NCBI RefSeq assembly: GCF_014645835.1
Contig: NZ_BMMM01000006.1
Coordinates: 280,795 to 344,794, forward strand
Reading direction: 5' to 3'
DNA length: 64,000 bases
Origin: Streptomyces albiflavescens
GTDB taxonomy: Bacteria; Actinomycetota; Actinomycetes; Streptomycetales; Streptomycetaceae
Shown: piece by piece, positions 1 through 8,698 of the stretch
Layout of the letters: every line of letters starts with the position of its first letter
Position numbering within the stretch: position 1 is the stretch's first letter
The notes under the pieces: generated by a model
Told to the model about the DNA's origin: nothing
The model's database searches: none
The model's input: only the letters and a program-made list of their open reading frames with translations
Position numbers and translations under genes: made by a program

Positions 1-957
1 CTGCCCGCCGAAGCGGTCCGCGTACTTGCCGGTGGCCACGGTGTCCCGCACGGGCACTCCGTCCTCGTTGGCGTGCACGAACTCCGTGATCCAGGCGGCC
101 AGTTGATCCGGGCGTGTGCGCGGAATCCAGTGCTTGGCCGGGAGCGTACGGCGCACCAGCTGCGGGGCCCACTGCTCCAGCTCGTCGTAGAGCCGCTCGG
201 AGAGAAACGCGTCCCCCAGGGGCGTGACGAGCTGCACGGGCGCGTGCGCGTACGCGTCGTCGCGGGGTCGGTTCAGCCGGGCCCGTACGTTGTCGCGGTA
301 CAGCCAGGCGCCGTGCGCCGCGTCGGTCGGCAGCGACGGGGTCGGGTAGTCGCCCGAGGGCACCTTCTCGACCCGCTGGAGGATCTTGGGCCACTGCTTG
401 CCGAGGGGGCCGCGCCAGGCCAGCTCGGGCAGCACGGGCGTGTGCAGCAGGTACACGTACCAGGACTTGGCGCCCTGGCCGAGGAGCTGGCCTACCTTGC
501 GCGGGGTCGGCCGCTTCACACGTTGCTTGATCCAGTGTCCGAAGTGGTCGAGTGACGGCCCGGACATCGAGGTGAAGGACGCGATCCGGCCCTCGGTGCG
601 CCGGACGGTGACGAACTCCCACGACTGCACCGAACCCCAGTCGTGCCCGACCAGGTGCACCGGCTTGTCGGGGCTCACCGCGTCCACGACCGCCAGGAAG
701 TCGTCGGTCAGCTTCTCCAGCGTGAAGCCGCCGCGCAGTGGCTGCGGTGCCGTCGAGCTGCCGTGTCCCCGTACGTCGTACAGCACGACGTGGAAGCGGT
801 CGGCGAGGCGCGTCGCGACCTCGGACCACACCTCCTTGGAGTCCGGATAGCCGTGCACGAGCACCACCGTGGGCTGCGTCTCGTCGCCCAACTCCGCGAC
901 GCACAGCTCGACTCCGCCCGTCCGTACCCAGCGCTCGCGCGCGCCCTCGAGACTCAC
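1..957 (-). CDS. EphD-like alpha/beta hydrolase plus SDR fusion, 3' part missing
   Basis: The frame is open from a GTG at 957 to the window edge, giving about 319 residues. The N-terminal part is an alpha/beta hydrolase: the oxyanion stretch VVLVHGYPDS follows the first strands, and LVGHDWGSVQ replaces the usual nucleophile elbow with an Asp in HDWG, as in epoxide hydrolases and haloalkane dehalogenases. The last visible residues (ATGKYADRFGGQ) are the type of linker that in mycobacterial EphD proteins leads into a C-terminal short-chain dehydrogenase domain. That second domain would lie outside the window and is inferred. The GTG overlaps the TGA of the M24 gene (GTGA), so the two are probably co-transcribed. 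The substrate is unknown. Confidence 0.8.
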   Translation of the reverse strand, partial: MSLEGARERWVRTGGVELCVAELGDETQPTVVLVHGYPDSKEVWSEVATRLADRFHVVLYDVRGHGSSTAPQPLRGGFTLEKLTDDFLAVVDAVSPDKPVHLVGHDWGSVQSWEFVTVRRTEGRIASFTSMSGPSLDHFGHWIKQRVKRPTPRKVGQLLGQGAKSWYVYLLHTPVLPELAWRGPLGKQWPKILQRVEKVPSGDYPTPSLPTDAAHGAWLYRDNVRARLNRPRDDAYAHAPVQLVTPLGDAFLSERLYDELEQWAPQLVRRTLPAKHWIPRTRPDQLAAWITEFVHANEDGVPVRDTVATGKYADRFGGQ

Positions 958-1796
958 TTGTCCTCCGCCCAGCGCCGCACATGCGGCAGATCGTCGTCCA
1001 GCCAGAACGCGCTCGCTTCAGGGTCCTTGGAGTCGGTGACGACCAGGATCTCCTCGAACTTCGCGCCCGTACCCCGGAAGCCGAGGTGCGGTTCGACCGC
1101 CCACAGCCCCGGCTGGGGCGGATGGTCGGAGAACCTGTAGGGCGACCACAGCGGCGACCAGCCGTCGCGGTGCCCGTGGATCGCGTCGCTCGCCAGCCCC
1201 TTGAGGGACTGGGTGCCGAACCCGAACAGATGCGGCGACCAGGGGCGTTCCTTCACGCGGTCCACCTTGTGGGCGATCACGCCGAAGGGATACGCCCGGT
1301 GCCGGTTCGCATAGCCCTGGCGGACCATGAGCCGGTCCACGTCCTCGTAGATCTCGCGCAGCGGCCGCCGCTCGCGCACCTCGCGCAGGATCAGCTCGCG
1401 GTGCGCCTCCAGGTCGGCGAGCAGCTTGTCCTGCACGGGGTTGAGCCCGAGCGAGCCCGAATAACCGATGTCCGCCGTAAAGCCCTTGTGGACCGGGGCC
1501 ATGTCGAGGATGAAGGGCATCCCCGGCTCCAGGCGGCGGTTGGTGGGGAAGAACTGCAGCGGGATCCGGAAGTTCACGAACGCCGTGCGGTCTCCGAACC
1601 AGGCGAAGGGCAGATGGAACCAGTCCCGCACCCCGCGCTCGCGCAGCCACTCGCGCTGCATGCGTGCCGCCTCGCGCTCGGTCACGCCGGGCTTCAGCTG
1701 CGCGGCCACGGCCTCCGCGCACGCGTACGCGAGACGCTGCACCTCCCTGAACCCCCGCAGTTCCGCGGAGAGTTCATCTGTCACTGCCGTCGTCAT
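954..1796 (-). CDS. M24 (pita-bread) family metallopeptidase-like protein
   Basis: This 280-residue protein starts at ATG 1796 (MTTAVTDEL). An upstream in-frame extension exists but has no coding character. The C-terminal two thirds is a pita-bread fold. Candidate metal ligands appear in order: Asp in FILDMAP, Asp in TADIGYSG, His in VIAHKV, Glu in WAVEPH and Glu in KFEEIL, so the two-metal site looks complete. Family members are Xaa-Pro or methionine aminopeptidases, but this short aminopeptidase-P-like group has no defined substrate. It runs into the hydrolase gene with a 4-bp overlap. A second, full-length M24 protein lies at 21994-23496. Confidence 0.85.
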   Translation of the reverse strand: MTTAVTDELSAELRGFREVQRLAYACAEAVAAQLKPGVTEREAARMQREWLRERGVRDWFHLPFAWFGDRTAFVNFRIPLQFFPTNRRLEPGMPFILDMAPVHKGFTADIGYSGSLGLNPVQDKLLADLEAHRELILREVRERRPLREIYEDVDRLMVRQGYANRHRAYPFGVIAHKVDRVKERPWSPHLFGFGTQSLKGLASDAIHGHRDGWSPLWSPYRFSDHPPQPGLWAVEPHLGFRGTGAKFEEILVVTDSKDPEASAFWLDDDLPHVRRWAEDK

Positions 1797-1902
1797 GCCA
1801 CCGCCCACCCTGTGTCCACGCTGACTGCGGTACGTGCCCGTAACTTGACACTGGTGAATGTGACAGTTGTTAGAGGCTGCGTCAATAGACCTGCGTGACG
1901 CC

Positions 1903-1929
1903 TGTGGACAACCGCGCCGATGTGGATGA
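1903..1929 (-). promoter_or_regulatory. Pair of DnaA boxes upstream of the ABC operon
   Basis: Position 1903-1911 reads TGTGGACAA, the exact complement of the Streptomyces DnaA box TTGTCCACA. Position 1921-1929 reads TGTGGATGA, one mismatch from the TTATCCACA form. Both have the same orientation, 18 bp apart, in the short gap between the M24 gene and the ABC operon. Binding is inferred from sequence only. Confidence 0.45.
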
Positions 1930-2047
1930 CCGACCGTCGGTTGTTCGACCTCAGGGGGACCCCTACGGGCCCGTACGACTGGAGTCTGATGCGGATCCAG
2001 CTCCGTGGGCTGACGACCGCTGTGGCGTGCGCCACTACCTTCGAAGC

Positions 2048-3052
2048 GTGACTGTGATCGCGACCGAAAGCCTGAGCAAGCGGTTCCCCAGGGTGACCGC
2101 TCTTGACCGGCTCTCCGTGGACGTCGGGCCCGGTGTGACCGGACTCGTCGGAGCCAACGGAGCCGGCAAGTCCACACTGATCAAGATCCTGCTGGGTCTG
2201 TCCCCCGCCACCGAGGGCCGCGCACAAGTGCTCGGCCTCGACGTCGCCACCGAGGGCGGCGCCATCCGCGAGCGCGTCGGGTACATGCCGGAGCACGACT
2301 GCCTGCCGCCCGACGTCTCGGCCACCGAGTTCGTCGTCCACATGGCGCGCATGTCCGGGCTCCCGCCGGCCGCGGCCCGCGAGCGCACGGCGGACACGCT
2401 GCGCCATGTCGGTCTGTACGAGGAGCGCTACCGCCCCATCGGCGGCTACTCGACGGGCATGAAGCAACGCGTGAAGCTCGCGCAGGCCCTCGTCCACGAC
2501 CCCCAGCTGGTCTTCCTGGACGAGCCGACCAACGGCCTCGACCCGGTCGGCCGCGACGAGATGCTCGGCCTGATCCGCCGCATCCACACCGACTTCGGCA
2601 TCTCGGTCCTGGTCACCTCGCACCTCCTGGGCGAACTGGAGCGCACCTGCGACCACGTCGTCGTCATCGACGGCGGCAAGCTGCTGCGCTCCAGCTCCAC
2701 CACGGACTTCACCCAGACCACGACGACCCTCGCCATCGAGGTCACCGACACCGACGAGCACCCGGACGGCACCGGCGCGCTGCGCGACGTGCTCCACGCG
2801 CGCGGGATCGAGACCCACGACGGCAGCGGCCTGCCCGGCGCCGGACACATCCTGCTGCTCACCGCCGAGGGCGAGGAGACGTACGACCTCGTCCGCGACG
2901 TCGTCGCCGACCTCGGCCTCGGCCTGGTCCGGATGGAGCAGCGCCGGCACCACATCGCCGAGGTCTTCAAGGACAGCGACGACCAGCGGGCGCGAGACGA
3001 ACAGATGACGGGCGACGACCAGCGGAAGGAGGCGGTCGGTCATGGCGGTTGA
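2048..3052 (+). CDS. ABC-2 type exporter, ATP-binding protein
   Basis: The protein has 334 residues from GTG 2048 (MTVIATESLSKRF). The frame is open further upstream to 1895, but that part does not look like an ABC protein. Walker A is GANGAGKST, the Q-loop region follows in VGYMPEHDCLPP, the signature is YSTGMKQR, Walker B is LVFLDEPTNGLDP and the switch His lies in TSHLLGELE. The layout is that of DrrA/CcmA-like ATPases that power ABC-2 permeases. Its last 11 bp overlap the permease gene, so the two are translationally coupled. It is the first gene of a four-gene operon of two ATPase-permease pairs. The exported substrate cannot be read from sequence. Confidence 0.9.
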   Translation: MTVIATESLSKRFPRVTALDRLSVDVGPGVTGLVGANGAGKSTLIKILLGLSPATEGRAQVLGLDVATEGGAIRERVGYMPEHDCLPPDVSATEFVVHMARMSGLPPAAARERTADTLRHVGLYEERYRPIGGYSTGMKQRVKLAQALVHDPQLVFLDEPTNGLDPVGRDEMLGLIRRIHTDFGISVLVTSHLLGELERTCDHVVVIDGGKLLRSSSTTDFTQTTTTLAIEVTDTDEHPDGTGALRDVLHARGIETHDGSGLPGAGHILLLTAEGEETYDLVRDVVADLGLGLVRMEQRRHHIAEVFKDSDDQRARDEQMTGDDQRKEAVGHGG

Positions 3053-3947
3053 GCACTCCCTCACCCAGCCCGGTGAGCAGACCCGTATCCACAACATCGG
3101 CTACCGCAACTACGACGGCCCGCGCCTGGGCCGCGCCTACGCCCGCCGCTCGCTGTACTCGCAGTCCCTGCGCGGCGCCTACGGACTCGGCCGCTCGGTC
3201 AAGTCCAAGGTGCTGCCGATGCTGCTCTTCGTAGTGATGTGCGTCCCCGCGCTGATCATGGTGGCCGTCGCGGTCGCCACCAAGGCCAAGGACCTGCCGG
3301 TCGACTACACGCGCTACGCGATCATCATGCAGGCCGTCATCGGTCTGTACGTCGCCTCCCAGGGACCCCAGTCCGTCTCGCGCGACCTGCGCTTCAAGAC
3401 CGTCCCGCTGTACTTCTCGCGCCCCATCGAGACCGTCGACTACGTACGCGCCAAGTACGCGGCGCTGGCCTCGGCGCTGTTCATCCTCACGGCCGCGCCG
3501 CTGATCGTGCTCTACGTAGGGGCGCTGCTGGCCAAGCTCGACTTCGCCGACCAGACGAAGGGATTCGGACAGGGGCTGGTCTCCGTGGCGCTGCTGTCGC
3601 TCCTCTTCGCAGGCATCGGCCTGGTCATCTCGGCGGTCACGCCGCGCCGCGGCTTCGGCATCGCGGCCGTCATCGCCGCCCTGACCATCTCCTACGGGGC
3701 GGTCTCCACCGTCCAGGCCATCGCCTTCGACCAGTCCAGCACCGGAGCCGTCCCGTGGCTCGGCCTCTTCTCGCCGATCACACTCATCGACGGAGTGCAG
3801 ACGGCCTTCCTCGGCGCCACCTCCGCCTTCCCCGGAGGTGAAGGCCCCTCGTCCGGGCAGGGTGTCGTCTACCTCCTCGTCGTCCTGGGTCTCATCGCGG
3901 GCTGCTACGGCCTCCTGATGCGTCGCTACCGAAAGGTCGGGCTGTGA
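3042..3947 (+). CDS. ABC-2 type transporter permease
   Basis: This is a 301-residue integral membrane protein starting at ATG 3042, inside the end of the preceding ATPase gene. A hydrophilic N-terminus of about 55 residues is followed by about six hydrophobic segments (for example MLLFVVMCVPALIMVAVAV and VVYLLVVLGLIAGCYGLL near the C-terminus). The motif SRDLRFKTVPLYFSRPI is typical of the cytoplasmic loop of ABC-2 permeases (CcmB/NatB type). It should form the channel of the exporter driven by the 2048-3052 ATPase. Its stop codon overlaps the next ATPase start (GTGA). Confidence 0.88.
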   Translation: MAVEHSLTQPGEQTRIHNIGYRNYDGPRLGRAYARRSLYSQSLRGAYGLGRSVKSKVLPMLLFVVMCVPALIMVAVAVATKAKDLPVDYTRYAIIMQAVIGLYVASQGPQSVSRDLRFKTVPLYFSRPIETVDYVRAKYAALASALFILTAAPLIVLYVGALLAKLDFADQTKGFGQGLVSVALLSLLFAGIGLVISAVTPRRGFGIAAVIAALTISYGAVSTVQAIAFDQSSTGAVPWLGLFSPITLIDGVQTAFLGATSAFPGGEGPSSGQGVVYLLVVLGLIAGCYGLLMRRYRKVGL

Positions 3948-4855
3948 CCACGCTCAACATCGACCACGTCTCGCGCTGGTTCGGCAACGTGGTGGCGGTC
4001 AACGACATCACCATGACCATCGGCCCCGGAGTCACCGGCCTGCTGGGCCCGAACGGCGCCGGAAAGTCCACCCTGATCAACATGATGGGCGGCTTCCTCG
4101 CCCCCTCCACGGGCACCGTCACCCTCGACGGCCAGCAGGTCTGGCGCAACGAACAGATCTACCGGCACATCGGCATCGTCCCCGAGCGGGAAGCGATGTA
4201 CGACTTCCTCACGGGCCGCGAATTCGTCGTCGCCAACGCCGAGTTGCACGGCCTCGGCACGAAGGCGGCCCAGAAGGCGCTCGCCACGGTCGAGATGGAG
4301 TACGCGCAGGACCGCAAGATCTCGACGTACTCCAAGGGCATGCGGCAGCGCGTGAAGATGGCGTCCGCGCTCGTCCATGACCCCTCCCTGCTGCTGCTCG
4401 ACGAGCCCTTCAACGGCATGGACCCGCGCCAGCGCATGCAGCTCATGGATCTGCTGCGACGCATGGGCGACGAGGGGCGCACGGTGCTGTTCTCGTCCCA
4501 CATCCTCGAAGAGGTCGAGCAACTCGCCGCGCACATCGAGGTGATCGTCGCCGGACGGCACGCGGCGAGCGGCGACTTCCGGCGCATCCGCCGCCTGATG
4601 ACCGACCGCCCGCACCGCTACCTGGTCCGCTCCAGCGACGACCGGGCGCTGGCCGCCGCGCTGATCGCCGATCCTTCGACGTCCGGCATCGAGGTGGACC
4701 TGGCGGAGGGCGCGCTGCGCATTCAGGCGGTCGATTTCGGCCGCTTCACCGCCCTGCTGCCGCGCGTCGCGCGCGAGCACGGCATCCGGCTGCTCACGGT
4801 CTCGCCGTCCGACGAGTCCCTCGAGTCCGTCTTCTCGTATCTCGTCGCGGCGTAG
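3944..4855 (+). CDS. ABC-2 type exporter, second ATP-binding protein
   Basis: The 303-residue protein starts at GTG 3944 in a GTGA overlap with the permease. It has Walker A GPNGAGKST, signature YSKGMRQR, Walker B LLLLDEPFNGMDP and switch His in SSHILEEVE. A C-terminal domain of about 80 residues (from about 225 on) resembles the regulatory tail of CcmA/DrrA ATPases. It is clearly paralogous to the 2048-3052 ATPase and is followed 10 bp later by its own permease. The operon therefore encodes either two related exporters or one heteromeric pump. Confidence 0.9.
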   Translation: MTTLNIDHVSRWFGNVVAVNDITMTIGPGVTGLLGPNGAGKSTLINMMGGFLAPSTGTVTLDGQQVWRNEQIYRHIGIVPEREAMYDFLTGREFVVANAELHGLGTKAAQKALATVEMEYAQDRKISTYSKGMRQRVKMASALVHDPSLLLLDEPFNGMDPRQRMQLMDLLRRMGDEGRTVLFSSHILEEVEQLAAHIEVIVAGRHAASGDFRRIRRLMTDRPHRYLVRSSDDRALAAALIADPSTSGIEVDLAEGALRIQAVDFGRFTALLPRVAREHGIRLLTVSPSDESLESVFSYLVAA

Positions 4856-4865
4856 GAGGCCCAAG

Positions 4866-5585
4866 ATGTACGACCCCACAGTCGCCCGGCTCACCTATCG
4901 GGGCCTGCTCGGCCGCCGCCGGGCCCTCATCCTCGGCGCCCTGCCGGTCCTGCTCATCATCATCTCCGCGGCCGTACGCGGCTTCTCCGGAGCCGACGAC
5001 CAGGTGGCCTCGGACGTGCTCGGCGGGTTCGCGCTCGCCACGATGGTCCCGATCATCGGCGTCATCGCCGGCACGGGCGCGATCGGGCCCGAGATCGATG
5101 ACGGCTCGGTGGTGTATCTGCTGGCCAAGCCCCTGAAGCGGCCCACGATCATCTTCACCAAGCTGATCGTCGCGGTTGCCGTCACCATGGCGTTCTCGGC
5201 GGTGCCGACGTTCATCGCGGGCATGATCCTGAACGGCAACGGGCAGCAGATCGCCGTCGCCTACACCGTGGCCGCGCTGGTCGCCTCGATCGCGTACGCC
5301 GCGCTGTTCCTGCTCCTGGGGACCGTGACCCGGCACGCCGTGGTCTTCGGGCTCGTCTACGCGCTGGTCTGGGAGGCCCTCTTCGGGTCGCTGGTGTCCG
5401 GTGCGCGCACGCTCAGCGTCCAGCAGTGGGCGCTCGCGGTGGGCCACAAGGTCACCGGCGGCGACCTCGTCACCTCGGACGTGGGCCTGCCCACCGCGAC
5501 GGTGCTGCTGGCCGCGGTCACCGTGCTCGCCACCTGGTACGCCGGGCAGCGGCTGAGGTCGCTGACACTGGCGGGCGAGGAGTGA
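4866..5585 (+). CDS. ABC-2 type transporter permease, second copy
   Basis: This 239-residue membrane protein begins at ATG 4866, behind a good ribosome site (AGGAGG at 4855-4860). About six hydrophobic helices are visible, with the conserved EIDDGSVVYLLAKPLKR loop that marks ABC-2 permeases. It closes the four-gene operon; a strong intrinsic terminator follows within a few bases. The likely partner is the 3944-4855 ATPase. Substrate unknown. Confidence 0.88.
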   Translation: MYDPTVARLTYRGLLGRRRALILGALPVLLIIISAAVRGFSGADDQVASDVLGGFALATMVPIIGVIAGTGAIGPEIDDGSVVYLLAKPLKRPTIIFTKLIVAVAVTMAFSAVPTFIAGMILNGNGQQIAVAYTVAALVASIAYAALFLLLGTVTRHAVVFGLVYALVWEALFGSLVSGARTLSVQQWALAVGHKVTGGDLVTSDVGLPTATVLLAAVTVLATWYAGQRLRSLTLAGEE

Positions 5586-5588
5586 GCG

Positions 5589-5642
5589 GGGGCTCCACGC
5601 GCGCGGGCCGTCGCCACGCACGCGCGCGTGGAGCCCCTTTTT
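5589..5642 (+). terminator. Intrinsic terminator of the ABC operon
   Basis: Arms 5589-5605 and 5621-5637 form a perfect 17-bp GC-rich stem with a 15-base loop, followed by a run of T (ttttttctttg). It lies directly after the last permease stop codon. Confidence 0.85.
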
Positions 5643-5712
5643 CTTTGACAGTGGCTTCACGTGTGTCGGGGCACACTGGGCAAACTGGGACGCACGGCCA
5701 GGAGGAACGGGG

Positions 5713-5961
5713 ATGGCATCCGAGGAACCACGAGGTGACGGTCGCGAGCAGTCCGGGGACGTCGGGGACGTCTGGGACGACCTCGTACTCGACGAGAACT
5801 TCATACGCTCCGCGGAGACGACCGAGCCGTCGGCACGTGCGCGTATGCTCGCCGCCCGCTGGCGCGAGGGTGGACCCGATCCGCAGCCCTGGCGGTCCGA
5901 CGAGCCGCCCGCGGGGTGGTTCTTCAGCAAGGGGCGTCGGCGCAGGTGGCGCTTCCGGTGA
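5713..5961 (+). CDS. Small conserved hypothetical protein
   Basis: This 82-residue hydrophilic protein starts at ATG 5713, with AGGAGGAACGGGG just upstream as ribosome site. It begins acidic (DVWDDLVLDENFIRSAETTEPSARARML) and ends with a strongly basic tail (SKGRRRRWRF). There is no signal peptide or membrane segment. I recognise the pattern as a small protein conserved among Streptomyces, with no known function. The Asp/Glu-rich head and Arg-rich tail could bind a partner protein or nucleic acid, but this is a guess. Confidence 0.7.
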   Translation: MASEEPRGDGREQSGDVGDVWDDLVLDENFIRSAETTEPSARARMLAARWREGGPDPQPWRSDEPPAGWFFSKGRRRRWRFR

Positions 5962-6075
5962 CCCCCGGAGGCGGCGGCTTTTAATCAGTGGCGCCCAAGT
6001 CGGCGTACGGGCACAGTAGTTCTGTCCACCCCGCCGCATCGAGTCGGCGCCACGTTCTGGGAGAGGAGCGCGACG

Positions 6076-6138
6076 ATGTTCATCAGGAGCAGTTCGTCGA
6101 GCTCCCGACAGGGCAGCCCGCAGCGGGTTCCGGAGTAG
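6076..6138 (+). CDS. Possible 20-residue peptide (weak)
   Basis: ATG 6076 follows a plausible ribosome site (GAGAGGAGCG) and opens a 20-codon frame ending at TAG 6138. The product would be Ser-rich (six consecutive Ser residues). It lies in the gap before tRNA-Ser and could be a small peptide or chance. No conservation data were available. Confidence 0.2.
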   Translation: MFIRSSSSSSRQGSPQRVPE

Positions 6139-6220
6139 TTACCCTCCGTCGAACCCGCCCGCACGGGGGGCTGCCCGGGGCGGCCGCTTCGAGCGCGCAT
6201 CTCGCGCGGGCCGCCCACCC

Positions 6221-6306
<86 letters not shown>

Positions 6307-6365
6307 TCAAGAACGCACCAGGGACTTGCTGACCCCCGAGGTCGGCACATCACAGGGCAATGCAC

Positions 6366-7199
6366 CTAGCCCAGCAGGCGCTCCAGTACCACCGCGATGC
6401 CGTCCTCCTCATGCGAGAGCGTCACCTCGTCCGCGACCGCCTTGAGGTCGTCGTGGGCGTTGGACATGGCCACGCTGCGGGCGGCCCAGGCGAACATCGG
6501 GATGTCGTTCGGCATGTCGCCGAAGGCGATGGTGTCCGAGGCCTTGGCGCCGAGGCGGCGGGCCGCCAGGGACAGCCCCGTCGCCTTGGAGAGGCCGAGG
6601 GGGAGAAGCTCCACTATCCCCGCGCCGGCCATCGTGACGCCGACGAGTCCGCCCGCGGCCTCCGTGGCCACCGCGGCCAACTCGTCGTCGGAGAGCGTCG
6701 GATGCTGGACGTACACCTTGTTCAGGGGCGCCGACCAAAGGTCCGAAGCGTCCCTGATCGGGACGACCGGCAGCGGGCCGTCCTGCACCTGGTACCCGGG
6801 GCCCACCAGCACCTCGCCGTCGAGCCCGTCGCGGCTCGCGGCCAGCAGCAGCGGGCCGACCTCCGCCTCGATCTTGGCGAGCGCCAGACCGGCCAGCTGC
6901 CGGTCCAGGGTCACCGAGGTGAGCAGCCGGTGCTCCCCCGCGTCGTACACCTGCGCGCCCTGACCGCACACCGCGAGGCCCTCGTAGCCGAGGTCGTCGA
7001 GGATGTGCCGGGTCCAGGGCACCGCGCGCCCCGTCACGACGATGTGTGCCGCACCCGCCGCGGTGACCGCGGCGAGCGCCTCACGCGTACGCTTCGAGAC
7101 CGTCTCGTCGGAGCGCAGCAGCGTTCCGTCGAGATCGGTCGCGACGAGTTTGTAGGGGAACGAGGCGGTTGCCCCGGTCGACCCGGTGGTGCCGGTCAC
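6366..7199 (-). CDS. Cof-type HAD-IIB family hydrolase
   Basis: The 277-residue protein starts at GTG 7199 (MTGTTGST). The nucleophile motif VATDLDGTLL gives both Asp residues, motif II lies in IVVTGR, the Lys of motif III in LSKATGLS and the acidic motif IV is FGDMPNDIPMF. A C2B cap of about 100 residues lies between, typical of phosphatases acting on sugar phosphates or nucleotide-like metabolites. Its GTG overlaps the serS stop codon by 4 bp (GTGA), so it is co-transcribed with and translationally coupled to serS. A role in tRNA charging is not implied; the exact substrate is unknown. Confidence 0.9.
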   Translation of the reverse strand: MTGTTGSTGATASFPYKLVATDLDGTLLRSDETVSKRTREALAAVTAAGAAHIVVTGRAVPWTRHILDDLGYEGLAVCGQGAQVYDAGEHRLLTSVTLDRQLAGLALAKIEAEVGPLLLAASRDGLDGEVLVGPGYQVQDGPLPVVPIRDASDLWSAPLNKVYVQHPTLSDDELAAVATEAAGGLVGVTMAGAGIVELLPLGLSKATGLSLAARRLGAKASDTIAFGDMPNDIPMFAWAARSVAMSNAHDDLKAVADEVTLSHEEDGIAVVLERLLG

Positions 7200-8473
7200 T
7201 TGGCGATCGGCTCCAGGACCTCACGACCGCCCAGATACGGACGCAGCACCTCCGGCACCCGGACGGAGCCGTCGGCCAGCTGGTGGTTCTCCAGGATCGC
7301 CACGATCGTGCGCGGTACGGCGCACAGCGTGCCGTTCAGCGTCGCGAGCGGCTGGACCTTCTTGCCGTCGCGCATGCGCACGGACAGGCGGCGGGCCTGG
7401 AAACCCTCGCAGTTCGAGGCCGAGGTCAGCTCGCGGTACTTGCCCTGGGTCGGGATCCACGCCTCGCAGTCGAACTTGCGGGTCGCGGAGGCGCCGAGGT
7501 CGGCCGAGGCCACGTCGATGACCTGGAAGGGCAGCTCGAGGCCGGTCAGCCACTGCTTCTCCCACTCCAGGAGCCGCTTGTGCTCGTTCTCCGCGTCCTC
7601 GGGAGCGACGTACGAGAACATCTCGACCTTGTCGAACTGGTGCACGCGGAAGATGCCGCGGGTGTCCTTGCCGTAGGTGCCGGCCTCGCGGCGGAAGCAC
7701 GGGGAGAAACCCGCGTAGCGCAGCGGCAGCTGCTCGGCGTCGAGGATCTCGTCCATGTGGTACGCCGCGAGAGGGACCTCGGAGGTGCCGACCAGGTAGT
7801 AGTCGTCCTTCTCCAGGTGGTACACGTTCTCCGCGGCCTGGCCGAGGAAGCCGGTGCCCTCCATGGCGCGCGGGCGGACCAGCGCGGGCGTCAGCATCGG
7901 GGTGAAGCCGGCCTCGGTGGCCTGCGCGATCGCCGCGTTGACGAGGGCGAGCTCCAGGAGCGCGCCGACACCCGTCAGGTAGTAGAAGCGGGAGCCGGAC
8001 ACCTTGGCGCCGCGCTCGACGTCGATGGCGCCCAGCGCCTCGCCGAGCTCCAGGTGGTCCTTGGGTTCGAAGCCCTCGGCACCGAAGTCGCGGATGGTGC
8101 CGTGCGTCTCCAGGACGACGAAGTCCTCCTCGCCGCCGACCGGGACGTCGGGGTGCACCAGGTTGCCGAGCTGGAGGAGGAGCCGCTTGGTCTCCTCGTC
8201 CGCCTCGTGCTGCTCGGCGTCGGCCGCCTTGACGTCGGCAGCCAGCTGGCCCGCCTTCTTCAGCAACTCGGCCTTCTCGTCACCCGAGGCCTTGGGGATC
8301 AGCTTGCCGAGCGCCTTCTGCTCGGAACGCAGCTCGTCGAAGCGGACGCCGGACGACCTGCGCCGCTCGTCGGCGGAGAGGAGGGAGTCGACAAGGGCGA
8401 CGTCCTCTCCACGGGCGCGCTGGGAGGCGCGAACCCGGTCGGGGTCCTCACGGAGCAGGCGAAGGTCGATCAC
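7196..8473 (-). CDS. serS: Seryl-tRNA synthetase
   Basis: This 425-residue class II synthetase attaches serine to tRNA-Ser in the cytoplasm. The N-terminal 100 or so residues form the long antiparallel coiled-coil arm that holds the tRNA variable arm. The catalytic core shows VGTSEVPLAAYH (serine pocket), motif 2 in CFRREAGTYGKDTRGIFRVH and motif 3 in NGTLCAVPRTIVAILENHQ. The length is normal for the family. The start MIDLRLLREDPDRVR is the standard SerRS N-terminus. A HAD phosphatase is coupled downstream, and a tRNA-Ser gene lies about 150 bp beyond that on the other strand. Confidence 0.97.
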   Translation of the reverse strand: MIDLRLLREDPDRVRASQRARGEDVALVDSLLSADERRRSSGVRFDELRSEQKALGKLIPKASGDEKAELLKKAGQLAADVKAADAEQHEADEETKRLLLQLGNLVHPDVPVGGEEDFVVLETHGTIRDFGAEGFEPKDHLELGEALGAIDVERGAKVSGSRFYYLTGVGALLELALVNAAIAQATEAGFTPMLTPALVRPRAMEGTGFLGQAAENVYHLEKDDYYLVGTSEVPLAAYHMDEILDAEQLPLRYAGFSPCFRREAGTYGKDTRGIFRVHQFDKVEMFSYVAPEDAENEHKRLLEWEKQWLTGLELPFQVIDVASADLGASATRKFDCEAWIPTQGKYRELTSASNCEGFQARRLSVRMRDGKKVQPLATLNGTLCAVPRTIVAILENHQLADGSVRVPEVLRPYLGGREVLEPIAK

Positions 8474-8698
8474 CCCTCAAGGCTACCGGTGCGCGGTTCC
8501 GGCGAACGACTCGGTATTCCGGTCCGTCGCTTCCATCACGTTATGAGTGGAATGCCGGACTGCATCTCTTGATCATCAATGGGGTCTCGTCGGGGGCCGA
8601 GAGGCGTCAATAAAAGGGGCGCGACTCCCTGAAACGGGGCAGAGGGGAGTCTAAGGGTTGACTGGATTTCCTTGTGGAGAGCGGTACTTGGCAAGGCG

